Of a stretch of 64,000 bases of DNA, positions 9,120 through 16,029 are shown piece by piece. Location of the stretch: the NCBI GenBank assembly GCA_947577075.1, contig CANPTW010000011.1:1-64000 (forward strand). Direction: 5' to 3'. The notes under the pieces were generated by a model. That model worked only from the letters and a program-made list of their open reading frames with translations. It did not search any database and was not told the DNA's origin. The DNA is from an uncultured Oscillibacter sp. (lineage in GTDB: Bacteria > Bacillota > Clostridia > Oscillospirales > Oscillospiraceae). The position numbers and the translations under genes were made by a program. Numbering within the stretch: the first letter of the stretch is position 1; each line of letters opens with the position of its first letter.

Positions 9120-10835
9120 ATGGCAGAGTATTTGGCCCCAGGCGTCTATGTGGAAGAGTTCGACTCCGGCGTCAAAGCCATGGAGGGGGTGGGCACCAGC
9201 ACCGCGGGCTTTATCGGCCTGGCGGCCCGGGGCCCCGTCTCCGGCAGGCCCGTCCTGCTGACCAGCTTCGCGGACTACAAGCGCCGGTTCGGCGGGTATC
9301 TCTCCGAGCTGGAGTACGGCGGATACCGCTTCCTCCCCAACTGTGTGGAGCAGTTCTTCACCAACGGCGGCAGCGCCTGCTATGTGATGCGGGCCGTGCC
9401 GGAGGACGCCGCCGCCGCCCAAAGCGCGGAGGGCCCCGTCACGGCCGCCGCCCTGGACCCCGGCGCGTGGGCCAACACCATGTCGGCCCTGCTGTCCCGC
9501 TCCGTCCGGGCCCGCACCCAGATCCTCTCCGTCCAGGAGGGAGCCGGCGGCCCCCAGTACCGGCTGAAAAACGCCGCGGGCTTCCGCGCCGGGGACCTGG
9601 TCGCCTTCCGGGCGGAGGGCAAGGCGGTTTACAACCGCATCACCGGCGTCAGCGGCCAGCTGGTGACCATGGCCCAGCCCCTCCCCGGCGACGCCGCCGA
9701 CGGCGCCCTGGTCCCCCAGAAGACGCTGGAGGCCTGCGGCGTGGACCTGGTCCTCCTCTGGGAGGACCTGCAGGAGTCCTACCCCGGCTGCTCGCTGAAC
9801 CCGGCCGCGCCGGACTACCTCCCCGACGCCCTGGCCAAATCCACCCTGGCCCGGATCACCCTGAACCTGGGCGACGCCCTGGACGATCCCCTGGTTCTTC
9901 TGGGCGGGGAAGCGGAGGCGGAGACGCTGCGCATCGAGTTCAGCGGCGGGCTGAACGGAACCATGGACGCGGTTCACCCCGGGACCTTCAACGGCGTGGA
10001 CAACGGCCCGGGGAAGCGCACCGGCATCGAGTCCTTCCAGGAGATCTCCGATGTGAGCATCCTGGCGGTCCCCGGCGTCACCGACGCCAACGTGCAGGCC
10101 AAGCTCATCGCCCACTGCGAGAGTCTTGCCAGCCGCTTCGCCGTGCTGGACGCGCCCCTGGACGCCGCCGGGGTGGACGAGCTCAACCGGCACAAAAGCG
10201 CCTATGACACCAGCTATGCCGCCCTTTACGCCCCCTGGGTCCAGGTGTTCGATCCCCTGCTCCGGCGGGCCGTCTTCCTCCCGCCCTCCGGCTCCGTCTG
10301 CGGCATTTACGCCCGGACCGACATCGAGCGGGGCGTCCACAAGGCCCCGGCAAACGAGATCGTGCGGGGCTGCACCGGCCTGTCCGTCTCCTATAACGAG
10401 GCGGAGCAGGGCAAGCTCAACCCCAACGGCGTCAACCTGATCCGCGCGCTGCCCGGCCAGGGCGTCCGCGTGTGGGGGGCCCGCACCTGCTCCAGCGACG
10501 GGAACTGGAAGTACGTCAACGTCCGCCGCCTGTTCATCTTCCTGGAGGAGTCCATCCGGGCCAACACCGGCTGGGCGGTGTTCGAGCCCAACGACGAGGG
10601 CCTTTGGTCCCGGGTGAAGGGCAGCATCACCCTCTTCCTGGAGACGCAGCGCCGCGGCGGCGCCCTCATGGGCTCCACCCCCGAGGAGGCCTACTACGTG
10701 GAGGTGGGCCGGAGCACCATGAGCCAGGACGACATTCTCAACGGGCGGCTGATCTGTGAGATCGGCGTGGCCCCGGTCCGCCCGGCGGAATTCGTGATCT
10801 TCCGCATCACGCAGAAGATGCAGGACGCCACCTGA
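9120..10835 (+). CDS. contractile tail sheath protein
   Basis: 571 residues from ATG 9120, nine bases after AGAAAGAGGG; an in-frame TTG at 9114 is a poorer start. The N-terminus MAEYLAPGVYVEEFDSG followed by GTSTAGFIGLAARGP is the signature of phage and injection-system sheaths, and the C-terminus (GWAVFEPNDEGLWSRVK, then GRLICEIGVAPVRPAEFVIF) is the conserved handshake region. Only one sheath gene is present, whereas Afp/PVC loci carry three. The sheath contracts to drive the inner tube through the target membrane. Confidence 0.95.
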   Translation: MAEYLAPGVYVEEFDSGVKAMEGVGTSTAGFIGLAARGPVSGRPVLLTSFADYKRRFGGYLSELEYGGYRFLPNCVEQFFTNGGSACYVMRAVPEDAAAAQSAEGPVTAAALDPGAWANTMSALLSRSVRARTQILSVQEGAGGPQYRLKNAAGFRAGDLVAFRAEGKAVYNRITGVSGQLVTMAQPLPGDAADGALVPQKTLEACGVDLVLLWEDLQESYPGCSLNPAAPDYLPDALAKSTLARITLNLGDALDDPLVLLGGEAEAETLRIEFSGGLNGTMDAVHPGTFNGVDNGPGKRTGIESFQEISDVSILAVPGVTDANVQAKLIAHCESLASRFAVLDAPLDAAGVDELNRHKSAYDTSYAALYAPWVQVFDPLLRRAVFLPPSGSVCGIYARTDIERGVHKAPANEIVRGCTGLSVSYNEAEQGKLNPNGVNLIRALPGQGVRVWGARTCSSDGNWKYVNVRRLFIFLEESIRANTGWAVFEPNDEGLWSRVKGSITLFLETQRRGGALMGSTPEEAYYVEVGRSTMSQDDILNGRLICEIGVAPVRPAEFVIFRITQKMQDAT

Positions 10836-10855
10836 CGCAGTAGGAGGGATTCAAG

Positions 10856-11290
10856 ATGGCAGAGATCATTTACCCCTTTAAGAAGTACAATTACAAGGTG
10901 CTTCTGGACAACAGCGAGGAGGCCGGCTTCAGCGAGGTTTCCTCCCCCGACATCACCTCGGACCCCGTGGAGTACCGGGAGGGCAACATGACCGGCAAAA
11001 CCCCCGGCAAGCAGCCCGGCATCCTGAAATACGGCAACGTCACCCTGAAGCGGGGCGTCACGGAGTCCCAGGTCTTCGTGGCCTGGATGAAGGACGTGCA
11101 GGACGGCAAGGCCCCCCGGAAAACCGTGGTCATCACCCTGCTGGACGACGAGATGAACGAGGCGGCCTCCTGGCAGCTGGAGAAGGCCTGGCCCACCAAG
11201 TACACGGGAACCGACCTGAACGCCACCAGCAACGAGGCCGCCATCGAGAGCCTGGAGCTGGTGACCGAGGGCATCACCCGCATCAAGTAA
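10856..11290 (+). CDS. inner tube protein 1 (T4 gp19/Hcp-like)
   Basis: 144 residues, 20 bases after the sheath gene with an AGGAGGGA-type site. The pattern YNYKVLLDNSEEAGFSEVSS, a central LKYGNVTLKRGVTES strand pair, VVITLLDDE and WQLEKAWPTKYTG is that of the phage tail tube / CIS tube family. It stacks as hexamers inside the sheath. It is probably the main tube subunit because it directly follows the sheath gene; a second homologue is at 11868. Confidence 0.92.
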   Translation: MAEIIYPFKKYNYKVLLDNSEEAGFSEVSSPDITSDPVEYREGNMTGKTPGKQPGILKYGNVTLKRGVTESQVFVAWMKDVQDGKAPRKTVVITLLDDEMNEAASWQLEKAWPTKYTGTDLNATSNEAAIESLELVTEGITRIK

Positions 11291-11306
11291 AGGAGGGAGC
11301 GGAGGA

Positions 11307-11675
11307 ATGGAGCTGCAGACCATTTACCCCTTCCGCCTGCCCAAGGGCTACCTGGACGGCGGGGGCACGCTGCACCGCGAGGGGCAGATGCGCCTGGCCA
11401 CCGCCGGCGACGAGCTGGGCGCCCTGCGGGACCCCAGGGTCAAGGCGGACGAGAGCTATCTGAACGTCGTTTTGCTGTCCAAGGTGGTGACGTCCCTGGG
11501 CTCCCTGGAGGAGATCACCCCCGCGGTGATGGAGGGTCTCTTCGTGGGGGACCTGGAATTTCTCCAGAACCTGTACGAGACGGTCAACAAGACGGACAGC
11601 CCCAAAATCCGCGTCACCTGTCCCCACTGCGGCAAGCAGTTCCTGGACGCCATAAATTTTCTGGGGGCGGGATGA
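11307..11675 (+). CDS. tail assembly chaperone-like protein with a zinc-binding motif
   Basis: 122 residues. The motif VTSLGSLEEITPAVMEGLFVGDLEFLQNLYETVN matches the Mu gp41-like phage tail assembly protein pattern (written here as two parts: VTSLGSLEEITPAVMEGL and FVGDLEFLQNLYETVN). The C-terminus has CPHCGKQF, half of a zinc site, which suggests a zinc ribbon completed by dimerisation. It lies between the tube gene and the small DUF6760-like gene and overlaps the latter by ATGA. Confidence 0.65.
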   Translation: MELQTIYPFRLPKGYLDGGGTLHREGQMRLATAGDELGALRDPRVKADESYLNVVLLSKVVTSLGSLEEITPAVMEGLFVGDLEFLQNLYETVNKTDSPKIRVTCPHCGKQFLDAINFLGAG

Positions 11676-11854
11676 ACCTCAGGCCCCCAAAGGAGCTGTA
11701 CCGCCAGCTCTCGTTCATCTCGTACTATTTTCACTGGGAGCTTGACCGGACCCTGGCGCTGCCCCACCTGGAGCGGGAAAAGTTCTGCCGGGAGATCAAC
11801 CGGATCAACCGGGAGGCCGGTCCCCGGGAGAAGAACCTCTTTGACATTTCTTAG
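11672..11854 (+). CDS. DUF6760-like small injection-system protein
   Basis: 60 residues, ATGA overlap with the chaperone-like gene. The block LSFISYYFHWELDRTLAL, then LEREKFCREINRINRE, matches the short FIAYYFHW..LEHRERRRWVEEI..IN proteins (DUF6760) found between the two tube genes in eCIS loci. Function is unknown in the family; position suggests a baseplate or chaperone role with the second tube. Confidence 0.7.
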   Translation: MNLRPPKELYRQLSFISYYFHWELDRTLALPHLEREKFCREINRINREAGPREKNLFDIS

Positions 11855-11867
11855 GAGCTGAGCAGTT

Positions 11868-12302
11868 ATGGCAGACGTCGTGCGGGACGGCCCCCTTCCG
11901 GCCTTTCAGTTTCACGTCCGGCTGGACGACCTGGAATTCGGCTTTTCCAAGGTCTCGGGGCTGTCCCGGGAAATCGAGCCCGTCCTCTACCAGGAGGGCG
12001 GACTGAACGACCGGGTGCACGTCCTTCCGGGGCCCGTGAAGTCCTGCGGCACGGTCCGGCTGGAGCGGGGCGTATACCAGGGGGAGCGCGTCCCCTTTTA
12101 CCTGGTGGGCGTGAAGCTGAACGTCCCCATGCGGATTGAGGTCTGGAAGCAGGACAGCCCGAAGAACGGCGGCAAGGTGTTTACGCTGACGGGGCTGGTC
12201 GTCAAACGCTGGGAGGTGAGCGACCTGGATGCGCTGCAGAACTCGCTGCTTATCGACCGTTTCGACCTGGGGTTTGAGCACCTGCGCCTCTCCACGTCCT
12301 GA
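11868..12302 (+). CDS. inner tube protein 2 (baseplate-proximal tube initiator)
   Basis: 144 residues. PLPAFQFHVRLDDLEFGFSK, GLSREIEPVLYQEGG, LERGVYQGE and LTGLVVKRWEVSDLDAL are the strand pattern of the T4 gp19-like family and align with the protein at 10856 only loosely. In Afp/PVC-type particles the second tube forms the first ring on the spike (known of the family); that role is inferred here from its position next to the baseplate genes. Confidence 0.85.
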   Translation: MADVVRDGPLPAFQFHVRLDDLEFGFSKVSGLSREIEPVLYQEGGLNDRVHVLPGPVKSCGTVRLERGVYQGERVPFYLVGVKLNVPMRIEVWKQDSPKNGGKVFTLTGLVVKRWEVSDLDALQNSLLIDRFDLGFEHLRLSTS

Positions 12303-13212
12303 GATCGGCGTCCTGCCGGGCGGGAGGTCCCTGCTCTCCCGGGGCGCGGTCCGCCGCTTCGCCCCCTCCGGGGTGGAGCTTCGCTGCAGGCGGGACCCGG
12401 AGCCCCCGGCCTCCCCGGGCCGGACGGTCGTCCGGCAGACCGTGTGCCAAACCGCCGTGCACCTCCACCAGACCTTCCCCCGGCACATCCACCGCCACGT
12501 ACACACCGCCGTCCTTTTGCGGCGGGACGCGGTCCTCCTCCTTCTGCCCCGGGAGGCGGCCCGGGCGGGGGAGGTTCTCCCGGACCCCTCCCGGCCCACC
12601 CGGGCCGCTCACGCCCTGCTGCGCCTTTTCTCCAAGGAGAGCGCAAAGCGGGAGCTGCTCCCCTTTTACCGCGACACGGTCCGGAGCGTCCTGCGGGAGG
12701 AGCAGGAGCGGTACAAAAGCCGCCCCGCCGGGGCCGTGGCCCTGATCTGGAACCTGTTCGGCCGGCCCCACGCCTTCCGGACCCTGACCCGGTTCTACCT
12801 GGGGGCGGTGGAGAAGCTGGGCAGCCGCTACTTCCCCGCCCTCAGCGGCCCCAACGCCCTCTGCCTGGCGGCGGGCGTGGTCCTGCACAGCCAGGTTTAC
12901 CGGCGGCATGTCCGCCGGCTGTGGACCCGGGAGCGGCAGGAGCTCTCCCTGCGCTATTCCCTGGGGGAGGTCCCCGCCCCAGACGGCCTGATGCAGCTTC
13001 CCGCCCTCCGGTCCGCGGCCCCGCCGCCCCGGGAGGAGCTGGAGCGGCCGATGCGCTCCGCCGCCCCGGGGGACGCCCGGCCCGCCCCTCCCGCCCCGCC
13101 CCGGGGGGAGGCGCGGCTCAGCGAGGAGGAGTTCCGCGCCCTGGTCCGGGGCGTGGCCCGGAGCCTTGGGAAGCGGGCCCGGCTGGAAGCTCTGGAACGG
13201 GGAGGGCTGTAA
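12229..13212 (+). CDS. unrecognised injection-system protein
   Basis: 327 residues if translation starts at ATG 12229, which has a good GGGAGGTG site but overlaps the tube-2 gene by 74 bases; the first about 25 residues read like a frame shadow, so an internal start (GTG 12373 is one option) is possible. Residues about 70-95 are His-rich (HLHQTFPRHIHRHVHT), followed by an Arg-rich helical region (LFSKESAKRELLPFYRDTV, YLGAVEKLGSRYF) and a Pro-rich linker before a short C-terminal helix (LSEEEFRALVRGVARSL). I do not recognise it. Its position, between tube 2 and the CIS_tube protein, suggests a baseplate adaptor. Confidence 0.6.
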   Translation: MRCRTRCLSTVSTWGLSTCASPRPEIGVLPGGRSLLSRGAVRRFAPSGVELRCRRDPEPPASPGRTVVRQTVCQTAVHLHQTFPRHIHRHVHTAVLLRRDAVLLLLPREAARAGEVLPDPSRPTRAAHALLRLFSKESAKRELLPFYRDTVRSVLREEQERYKSRPAGAVALIWNLFGRPHAFRTLTRFYLGAVEKLGSRYFPALSGPNALCLAAGVVLHSQVYRRHVRRLWTRERQELSLRYSLGEVPAPDGLMQLPALRSAAPPPREELERPMRSAAPGDARPAPPAPPRGEARLSEEEFRALVRGVARSLGKRARLEALERGGL

Positions 13213-13782
13213 ATGAGCAAGGCGCGCATCAGCGACCCGGAGGGAACCGTCAAGCCCTTCGAGGTGCCCTTCAATCCCAACACCCTCACCTATTCTGTCA
13301 ACTCCAACCGCTACAACGCCAAGGCCGCAAGGGAGCAGGCGGGCCCCGGCGGGCCGTCCGGAGTCGTGAACGAGCAGAGCGACCCCACGGCGAAAACGGA
13401 CCGGGCCTCCCTCTCCGTCCGCCTGTTTTACCACACCTATAAAAGCGAGACGTCCTATACCGACGTGCGGGACGAAATTGAGAAGCTGCGCGTCTTTGTG
13501 CGGACCGGAGGAAACACCGGGGAAAACGACCTGAAAATCAAGTTTTCCTGGGGAACCTGGTCCTTTGAGGGGTTTCTGGACGCCTTTTCCGTCGCCTACC
13601 AGATGTTCGCCACCGACGGGACCCCCGTTCAGGCGGAAGTCTCCATCACCATCACCGGCGAAGACCCGGACTATGCCGCCCTGGCGGAGAACATGAAAAA
13701 GCGGGCGGCGGCGGCCCGGGACGGCGGCCCCCCGGCGGCGGCGGACGAACTCCCCATGGACTGGGCCTGGCTCTTTGAATAG
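13213..13782 (+). CDS. CIS_tube-family baseplate protein (Pvc7/Afp7-like, without LysM)
   Basis: 189 residues, ATG three bases after the previous stop. The pattern PFEVPFNPNTLTYSVNSNRY, ASLSVRLFYHTYKSETSYTDV, LKIKFSWGTWSFEGFLDAFS and YQMFATDGTPVQAEVSIT matches the contractile-injection-system tube/baseplate family seen at Pvc7. Classical Afp7/Pvc7 continue into a LysM domain; this protein ends shortly after a Gly/Ala-rich linker, so the LysM part is missing. It would bind the inner baseplate around the spike. Confidence 0.75.
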   Translation: MSKARISDPEGTVKPFEVPFNPNTLTYSVNSNRYNAKAAREQAGPGGPSGVVNEQSDPTAKTDRASLSVRLFYHTYKSETSYTDVRDEIEKLRVFVRTGGNTGENDLKIKFSWGTWSFEGFLDAFSVAYQMFATDGTPVQAEVSITITGEDPDYAALAENMKKRAAAARDGGPPAAADELPMDWAWLFE

Positions 13783-13791
13783 GGGGCGGAC

Positions 13792-14856
13792 ATGGATTTC
13801 TCCCGGCTGCATGAAAAATACGGCGGCTTCCGCCGCCCCACCTTCGCCCTTACGGTGGACGGCGTCCGGCTGGACAGCGGCCCGGGCGTGAGCATCGAGA
13901 CTCTGGAGTGCCGCCTCACCGCCCGGCGGCAGGCGGGCAGCCTGTGCCTCGCGGCGGACCTGATTCCGGGAAGCGCCCTGGGCGGAACCTGGCTGGCCGC
14001 CGTCCAGCCCGGCGCGGTCTGCTCCCTGGCCCTGGGCTACCAGGAGATTCACGAAACCGTGTTTTCCGGCTTTGTATACGACGTGGCCTGGGGCGACCCC
14101 CTGGACGCCGGCGTGGAGCGGCTGGAGCTCGTCTGCCTGGACGTGCGGGGGCAGCTGATGCTCTCCGCCTGCCCGGACGCGGGCGCCGCCCGAAGCCTCT
14201 CCCAGCTGGCCCGTGCCATCCTGAACCAGCCCGCCTGCACCCGGATGGCGTCCGACGTGCGGCTGGGCCGGATTCCCGAGGACTGGGACCTCCCCTTCCA
14301 GCGCGCCGGGGCCACCGATTTCGCCGTTCTCTGCGCGGCGGCGGACTTCCTCTGCCTGGAGTTTTACGCCTTCGGCGGCACGGTCTATTTCGGGCCGGCC
14401 CGGCCCTCCTCCGAAACCGCCGTGGCCTTCTCCGGGCCCAACGGCCTGCTGGAGCTGCGGCGGCGGCGGAGCCTGTCCGGCCAGTGCGCGGCGGCGGCGG
14501 TCAGCGGGGCGGACGACCGGGGGGAGCGGCTCTATGCCCGGGCGGAGCGGTCCCCGGACCGGGGCTTCGGCTCCGCCAGGATGGGCGCCGCCCTGGTCCG
14601 GGACCTCCACCAGGCGGAACCGGCCCTCCGCACCATGGCCCAGGCGAACCACCTGGCCCAAGTCCGGATGGAGGCCCGGCAGCGCCGGGGTGGCGGGCTG
14701 GCGGGCCGGGGGACCGGGCTGCCCGAGCTGCGGCCCGGGCGCTTCGTGGAGGTAAGCGGCTTGAGCGAGCCGGTCAACGGGACCTATTATGTGCAAAGCG
14801 TTACCCACACCATCGACGAAACCGGCTTTGAGACCGCCTTCGAGGCGGAGGAATGA
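13792..14856 (+). CDS. spike hub, gp27-like (N-terminal half of VgrG/Pvc8)
   Basis: 354 residues. An N-terminal beta barrel (RRPTFALTVDGVRLDSGPGV, IETLECRLTARRQAGSLCLA), VFSGFVYDVAW with the usual D-rich follow-up, a helical middle (LSQLARAILNQPACTRMA), and a C-terminal strand GRFVEVSGLSEPVNGTYYVQ match the phage late control D / gp27 fold. Together with the next gene it makes up the two halves of a Pvc8/VgrG spike, which here are encoded separately. Confidence 0.8.
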   Translation: MDFSRLHEKYGGFRRPTFALTVDGVRLDSGPGVSIETLECRLTARRQAGSLCLAADLIPGSALGGTWLAAVQPGAVCSLALGYQEIHETVFSGFVYDVAWGDPLDAGVERLELVCLDVRGQLMLSACPDAGAARSLSQLARAILNQPACTRMASDVRLGRIPEDWDLPFQRAGATDFAVLCAAADFLCLEFYAFGGTVYFGPARPSSETAVAFSGPNGLLELRRRRSLSGQCAAAAVSGADDRGERLYARAERSPDRGFGSARMGAALVRDLHQAEPALRTMAQANHLAQVRMEARQRRGGGLAGRGTGLPELRPGRFVEVSGLSEPVNGTYYVQSVTHTIDETGFETAFEAEE

Positions 14857-14867
14857 GGAGATGCGCC

Positions 14868-15605
14868 ATGGCCGATTTTGACTATCTGCGGGGCCGGGTC
14901 ACCGCCCACCTGGACGGCGGCGAGAAGGGCCTGGTGGAGGTGGCCCTGGGGGGCTATGACCAGGAGCGGGACAAGATTCACGCCCGGGTGGTTCAGAGCA
15001 TGTCCGGCGTCTACTGGCTCCCGGAGATCGGCGACGTTGTGGAGGCCGCCGTCCCCAGGGTCCCCGGGTACGAGGCCCACATCCTCCGCGTTCACCGCCC
15101 CGCGGACGATGAGCAGACCCAGGCCTGCTGGACGGAGAAAAACGACGTCAAGCAGTTCCGGACCCGCTCCGGCCACACCGTCACCCTGAGCGACGCCCAG
15201 GACGGGGCCCTGATTTCCATCCGGACCGCCGGGGGCCTGGAATGCCGCCTGGAGGACGGTCCCCAGTCCGTCACCGTGAAGAAGCGGGACGCGGACACTC
15301 CCGCCCTCACCCTGGACATGCAGGGGGACACGGTCACCCTGTCCGCCGGGAAGGGAATTTCCATCCGGTGCGGCGGCGCTTCCCTGGAAATCGACAGCGG
15401 GGGCGGCGTCGCCATCCGGGCCAAGGGCGCGCTGGACCTCAGCGGCCGGGAGATCACCCTCAGCGCCCAGGGCAGCCTGACCGCCAAGGGGCGGCAGCTG
15501 GCCCTCTCCGGCGGAATGACGGCGGAGCTCTCCGGGCAGACCCGGCTGCAGCTGTCCTCCTCCGGGATCACAGAGGTGAAGGGCGGCGTCATCAAGCTCA
15601 ATTGA
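14868..15605 (+). CDS. spike protein, gp5/gpV-like OB fold plus beta-helix
   Basis: 245 residues from ATG 14868, seven bases after GAGGAG; an upstream in-frame ATG at 14853 overlaps the previous stop but has no site. The OB-fold start (YLRGRVTAHLDGGEKGLVEV, then YWLPEIGDVVEAAVP) is that of gpV/gp5 baseplate proteins. From about residue 95 a repetitive region (VTLSAGKGISIRCGGASLEI, then VAIRAKGALDLSGREITLSA) is a predicted triple-stranded beta-helix spike. The PAAR-like protein at 8657 would sit on its end. Confidence 0.85.
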   Translation: MADFDYLRGRVTAHLDGGEKGLVEVALGGYDQERDKIHARVVQSMSGVYWLPEIGDVVEAAVPRVPGYEAHILRVHRPADDEQTQACWTEKNDVKQFRTRSGHTVTLSDAQDGALISIRTAGGLECRLEDGPQSVTVKKRDADTPALTLDMQGDTVTLSAGKGISIRCGGASLEIDSGGGVAIRAKGALDLSGREITLSAQGSLTAKGRQLALSGGMTAELSGQTRLQLSSSGITEVKGGVIKLN

Positions 15606-15620
15606 GAGGAGGTCCTCGAG

Positions 15621-15989
15621 ATGCCCGCCATGCGCTTTCCCTGCAGGCTGGAGCCCGGCCTGGGGCGCTTCGGCACGCTGAGCGAGGCGGAGGAAATCGC
15701 CCAGTCCGTCCGCATGATTCTCACCACCCGCCGGGGGGAGCGCCCCTTCCGCCCGAAGTTCGGCTCCCGGCTGTCCCAGTACGCCTTCGAGCAGCTGGAC
15801 ACCACCCTTTGCACTCAGATCCGCCAGGAAGTCGTCTCCGCCCTGCAGACCTGGGAGCCGCGGATCTGGAACATCCGGGCGGAGCTGGCCCCGGAGCGGG
15901 AGGACGGAGTGCTGACGGTCAGCGTCTCCTATGAGATTCTGCAAAGCGGCGTCTCCGCCCGGGTGTCGGTCCCCCTGGACGTCCCCTGA
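15621..15989 (+). CDS. baseplate wedge protein, gp25/GPW family
   Basis: 122 residues; RBS GAGAGGAGG. The core SEAEEIAQSVRMILTTRRGE followed by RPFRPKFGSRLSQYAFEQLD and the EPRIWNIRAEL segment are hallmarks of the gp25-like (Pvc9, T6SS TssE) family, which nucleates sheath assembly on the baseplate. The EPR core-bundle motif is present (WEPRIW). Length is usual for the family. Confidence 0.92.
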   Translation: MPAMRFPCRLEPGLGRFGTLSEAEEIAQSVRMILTTRRGERPFRPKFGSRLSQYAFEQLDTTLCTQIRQEVVSALQTWEPRIWNIRAELAPEREDGVLTVSVSYEILQSGVSARVSVPLDVP

Positions 15990-16029
15990 ACCCACCGGCG
16001 CGCGGCGCGCCAGAAGGAGGAAGCCGAAC

